A DNA stretch of 64,000 bases from JACDBE01 sp963714055 (GTDB lineage: Bacteria; Actinomycetota; Acidimicrobiia; Spongiisociales; UBA5794). Below, piece by piece: positions 61,201 to 64,000 of this stretch (its first letter is position 1; each line of letters opens with the position of its first letter). The notes below the pieces were generated by a model. It was not told the DNA's origin. It did no database searches and saw nothing but the letters and a program-made list of their open reading frames with translations. The stretch covers positions 2,604,001 through 2,668,000 of the forward strand of contig OY970227.1 of assembly GCA_963714055.1 (NCBI GenBank), read 5' to 3'. Made by a program: the position numbers and the translations under genes.

Positions 61201-61657
61201 GCTCAAGGGCGAGCCGGTCGAGGTGGAGGAACCTCCCCAGGTGAGGATCGACCTGCCCGTCGACGCCCACCTCCCCGACGACTACATCCCCGGCCCCGAC
61301 GAGCGACTGGAGGCATACCGCCGGCTGGCGGCCGCCGCCACCGAGGCCGACGTCGACGACGTCGTCGTCGAGTGGCGAGACCGCTACGGAGAGCTACCCG
61401 ATCCGGCGGCGGCCCTGGCGGACGTTGCTCGACTCCGGGTCGAGGCGATCCGGGTCGGGCTGGCGGAGATCGTGAAGCTGCGGCATGAGGTGCGATTGTC
61501 GCCGGTGACGCTGCTGGCATCCGAAGAGGTGAGGTTGCAGCGGCTCGCCCCGCGCGCCGTGGTGCGCGGCGACCTCCTGTTCGTCCCGGCCCCCCGTGCC
61601 GACCCGGTAGCCGGGCTGCTCGAGTTCCTTCGTAGAATGTGGCCCGTCCGGAGCTGA
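58295..61657 (+). CDS. mfd: Transcription-repair coupling factor
   Basis: Removes RNA polymerase stalled at DNA lesions and recruits UvrA. The 1120-residue protein has a UvrB-like N-terminal part ([29 protein letters not shown]), the RNA-polymerase-interaction domain near residue 470 ([17 protein letters not shown]), and a superfamily 2 translocase with Walker A [13 protein letters not shown] near 610, [10 protein letters not shown] (DEEQ box), [13 protein letters not shown] and [20 protein letters not shown]. C-terminal D7 is intact. The ATG at 58295 lacks a ribosome site; TAGCCT nine bases upstream suggests a leaderless start. Confidence 0.97.
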   Translation: [1120 protein letters not shown]

Positions 61658-61675
61658 GTTGCGGAGGTGAGGCGC

Positions 61676-62593
61676 GTGCGGCGCGGGCTGGGTCGATCTA
61701 TCGCAGTGGCGGCCCTGGCCGTTGCCGTCGCCGCCTGCTCGGCGGCTTCCGACCTGGCCACCGTCGACGGGGTCGGCATCACCCAGGACGATGTGCTCGC
61801 CATGCGATCCGAATCCGGTGACGTCGCCAGCTCGCCGGCGGCGCCGATCCGCCAGGACCTCACCACGCTCATCCTCGAGCAGTCGATCGCCTCCGCGGCC
61901 GAGGAGCAGTTCGGAGTCACCTTCACCGCGGACCAGGTCGACGCTCGGCTGGCGGACCCGCCCCCGCGCTACGTGTCCCTCTTCGAGCAGATCGCCACCG
62001 ACGCCACCGCCGGCGAGCGCCTCCGGTGGCTCAACGCCCGGTTCACCCTGGTGCGTGACGCGGTGATCCCCGAACTGCTCCTGGAGGCACGCGGATCGTA
62101 TGAGGCGGTGATCGAGGAGACCCCCGAACAGGTGATGCAGGCGTGCGTCAAGCACATCCTGGTGGGGTCCGAGGAGGAAGCCGAGGAGGTGATCGAGCGG
62201 CTCGAGGCGGGTGAGGACTTCGCCGCCGTCGCCGCCGAGGTGTCGCTCGACCAGCAGAGCCAAGGCGGGGTCCTCGGCTCCGAAGGCGACTGCGTCGTCC
62301 ATCACTCCCAGATGGGCGAGGAGTTCGTCGCCGGGGTCATCGATGCCCCGCTCGGGGAGGTCACCGGGCCGGTGCAGACGTCGTTCGGGTACCACGTCAT
62401 CCAGGTCGACGAGCGGGTGTTCCCCACGGCCGAGCAGCTCGCCGCCGATCCGATGGCGTACCTCGACCCCGAGGTCGGCACCGGTCTGATGGGCGCCTGG
62501 TTCACCGAGGCGGTAGCGGACGCCGACATCGACGTCCGCTCCTCCGTCGGAGTGTGGTCGCCGGAGACCTCCAGCGTCGTCGCCGCCTCGTGA
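61676..62593 (+). CDS. Parvulin-type peptidyl-prolyl isomerase lipoprotein
   Basis: Exported folding factor of 305 residues like PrsA/SurA. Signal sequence RSIAVAALAVAVAAC ends in a lipobox. An N-terminal helical chaperone region follows, then the parvulin domain near residues 155-255: CVKHILVGSEEEAEEVIERL, EVSLDQQSQGGVLGSEGDC, EVTGPVQTSFGYHVIQVDER. GTG at 61676 is selected because GGAGG lies eight bases upstream; the GTG at 61667 is too close to that site. Follows mfd by 18 bases. Confidence 0.9.
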   Translation: MRRGLGRSIAVAALAVAVAACSAASDLATVDGVGITQDDVLAMRSESGDVASSPAAPIRQDLTTLILEQSIASAAEEQFGVTFTADQVDARLADPPPRYVSLFEQIATDATAGERLRWLNARFTLVRDAVIPELLLEARGSYEAVIEETPEQVMQACVKHILVGSEEEAEEVIERLEAGEDFAAVAAEVSLDQQSQGGVLGSEGDCVVHHSQMGEEFVAGVIDAPLGEVTGPVQTSFGYHVIQVDERVFPTAEQLAADPMAYLDPEVGTGLMGAWFTEAVADADIDVRSSVGVWSPETSSVVAAS

Positions 62594-64000
62594 ATCCCGA
62601 CGTTCTCGTCGTCGGCCTGGGCCCGGCCGGGCTCGACCGGCTCGCCCCCGCCACCATGGCGGCGCTCGACGCCATCGAGACCGTGGTGGCGCGCACCGGG
62701 CACCATCCGGCTGTCGCCGACCTCGCCGCCCGCCGCCAGGTCGTCACCTGCGACGACCTCTATACCTCCGCCGACGGATTCGACGCCGTCTACTCCGCCA
62801 TCGCCGACCGGGTGGTCTCGCTCGCCGCCACCGGCTCGGTGGCATACGCCGTGCCCGGCTCGGCCTCGGTGGGGGAGCGCAGCGTGCCGCTCGTCGTGGA
62901 ACGGGCCCGGGCGGCCGGCAATACCGTGGAGATCGTCCCCGGCGAGTCGTTCCTCGACCTGGTGTGGACGGTGACCGGTTGCGACCCCATCGCCGACGGG
63001 GCCCAGGTGATCGACGGCCGGGCCCTTCCCGACCCGCTCCAACTCCACCTCCCCACGGTGATCACCCAGGTGGACCGGCCCGAGGTGCTCGGCGACGTCG
63101 CCGCCGTGCTCGGCCGCGTGCTGCCCGACGACACGCCGGTGACCGTGCTCGACCGACTCGGCGAGCCCGAGCAACTCGTCGAGACGATGCCGTTGCACGA
63201 CATCTCCCGACACCCGGTCGGGCCCCGCACGACGTTGTACCTGGTTCCCCCGCCGAACGGCTGGTTCGGGCTGGTGACCACCAACCGGCGGCTGCGGGCC
63301 GAGTGCCCGTGGGACCGCGAGCAGACCCACCACACCCTGGTCTCCCATCTCATCGAGGAGGCGTTCGAGGCGGTCGAGGCGCTCGGTGCGCTGCCTCCGA
63401 CCGCCCCTGGCGAGTTCAACGACCCTGTGGTCTACGCCGAGGTCGAGGAGGAGTTGGGCGATCTCCTGTTGCAGACGGTGTTCCATGCCACCCTGGCCGA
63501 AGAGGCCGGGATGTTCGGTGTCGAGGAGGTGGCCGAAGGCATCCGGCGCAAGCTGGTTCGCCGCCACCCCCATGTATTCGGCGATGCCGCCGCCCACGAC
63601 GCCGACGCCGTGCTGGCGCGCTGGGAGGTACTGAAGGCCGCGGAGAAGGATCGCCCATCGCTGCTCGACGGCATCCCGAAGGCGATGCCGGCGCTGTCCA
63701 GGGCGGAGAAGCTGCAACTGCGGGCGGCGACGGTGGGCTTCGACTGGGGCGAACCGATGCCGGTGCTGGCCAAGGTGGGTGAGGAGCTCGACGAGCTGGC
63801 GGCGGTGGTGGGCGACCCGGCGTTGCGGGCATCCGAGCTCGGTGACGTCCTCTTCTCGGTGGTCAACCTGGCCAGGCACCTCTCGGTCGACCCCGAGCTG
63901 GCATTCCGGCACGCCAACGACCGCTTCGAGGCCAGGTTCCGCGGGATGGAGGAGATGGCCGCTTCTGCCGGCGACGACCTGGCCGACCTGTCGCTCGAAC
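62590..64000 (+). CDS. YabN-type tetrapyrrole-methylase/MazG fusion, cut off by window edge
   Basis: The N-terminal 215 residues have a tetrapyrrole-methylase-like fold (VLVVGLGPAGLDRLAPATM, AYAVPGSASVGERSVPLVV). The C-terminal part is MazG nucleoside triphosphate pyrophosphohydrolase: CPWDREQTHHTLVSHLIEEA near residue 238 with the EExxE metal site, VEEELGDLLLQTVFHA, and a second MazG half with KVGEELDELAAVVGD and SELGDVLFSVVNLARHL. It removes damaged or excess NTPs. GTG overlaps the parvulin stop. The same fusion and position occur in Bacillus (yabN). 470 codons are present before the edge. Confidence 0.93.
   Translation, partial: MNPDVLVVGLGPAGLDRLAPATMAALDAIETVVARTGHHPAVADLAARRQVVTCDDLYTSADGFDAVYSAIADRVVSLAATGSVAYAVPGSASVGERSVPLVVERARAAGNTVEIVPGESFLDLVWTVTGCDPIADGAQVIDGRALPDPLQLHLPTVITQVDRPEVLGDVAAVLGRVLPDDTPVTVLDRLGEPEQLVETMPLHDISRHPVGPRTTLYLVPPPNGWFGLVTTNRRLRAECPWDREQTHHTLVSHLIEEAFEAVEALGALPPTAPGEFNDPVVYAEVEEELGDLLLQTVFHATLAEEAGMFGVEEVAEGIRRKLVRRHPHVFGDAAAHDADAVLARWEVLKAAEKDRPSLLDGIPKAMPALSRAEKLQLRAATVGFDWGEPMPVLAKVGEELDELAAVVGDPALRASELGDVLFSVVNLARHLSVDPELAFRHANDRFEARFRGMEEMAASAGDDLADLSLE

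Noticed and set aside
1..64000. CRISPR arrays, intact transposases or rRNA genes
   Set aside because: No regularly spaced direct repeats, DDE-type transposase motifs or rRNA sequences were found.

Overview
The window reads as a chromosome segment of a high-GC actinobacterium. Actinobacterial traits seen directly are a bL37-type micro-ribosomal protein gene, DUF2277, a DUF222/HNH (13E12-type) protein, a class E sortase, many GTG starts, and 1-4 base stop/start overlaps. Placement in or near Acidimicrobiia is my inference from gene content and was not tested by any search.

Layout. (1) 1-3407: minus-strand D-xylose operon xylA, a mutarotase-fold gene and xylB (cut by the window edge). (2) 3754-13436: a decayed genomic island at the 3' end of a tRNA-Arg(CCT) gene, bounded by 45-base direct repeats that differ at one base. 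It holds a C-terminal integrase remnant, phage-like debris, and a translationally coupled surface-glycan cluster: FkbM methyltransferase, Stealth phosphotransferase, sulfotransferase-like protein, a degenerate relative of it, a second Stealth protein and a GT2 glycosyltransferase. Several of its genes are frameshifted. (3) 13602-30330: an exported HAF-repeat protein; a four-gene ABC exporter operon with two FtsX-type permeases; an S10 peptidase; a methyltransferase; an HxlR regulator divergent from a 54-residue protein and an epoxide-hydrolase-like enzyme; a CtpE-type P-ATPase; UppP; and a SAF-domain protein. (4) 30656-35385: moeA-moaC-mogA with a GlpR-like membrane protein and a translin-family protein, then DUF4262 and an RHH/PIN toxin-antitoxin pair. 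(5) 35455-42285: tRNA-Ala(CGC) with a second decayed insertion scar, a cupredoxin lipoprotein, sortase E, an MFS transporter fused to a cyclic-nucleotide-binding domain, lipoproteins and small genes. (6) 42559-64000: a DUF222/HNH relic, then the housekeeping run rsmI, abrB-like, metG, tatD-rsmA fusion, ispE, tRNA-Gln, glmU, prs, aceK, rplY, pth, a lipoprotein, two SGNH-like paralogues, mfd, a parvulin lipoprotein and a YabN/MazG-type protein. Much of this order is shared with Bacillus.

Reading quality matters. About 22 one-base frame breaks can be located by homology, and 17 of them fall between about 42.98 and 46.50 kb, 12 of those inside metG. Nearly all are single-base insertions. The gene lengths become exact multiples of three once these are corrected, so I read this stretch mainly as uncorrected sequencing error rather than gene decay.

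How the genes work together: the xyl operon converts xylose to xylulose-5-phosphate. The island probably decorates cell-surface glycans with phosphodiester-linked sugars, sulfate and methyl groups. The mo genes make molybdenum cofactor, with moeA possibly doubling as a Glp-type divisome factor. The last 20 kb supplies translation, cell-wall precursor, isoprenoid, PRPP and transcription-coupled-repair functions.
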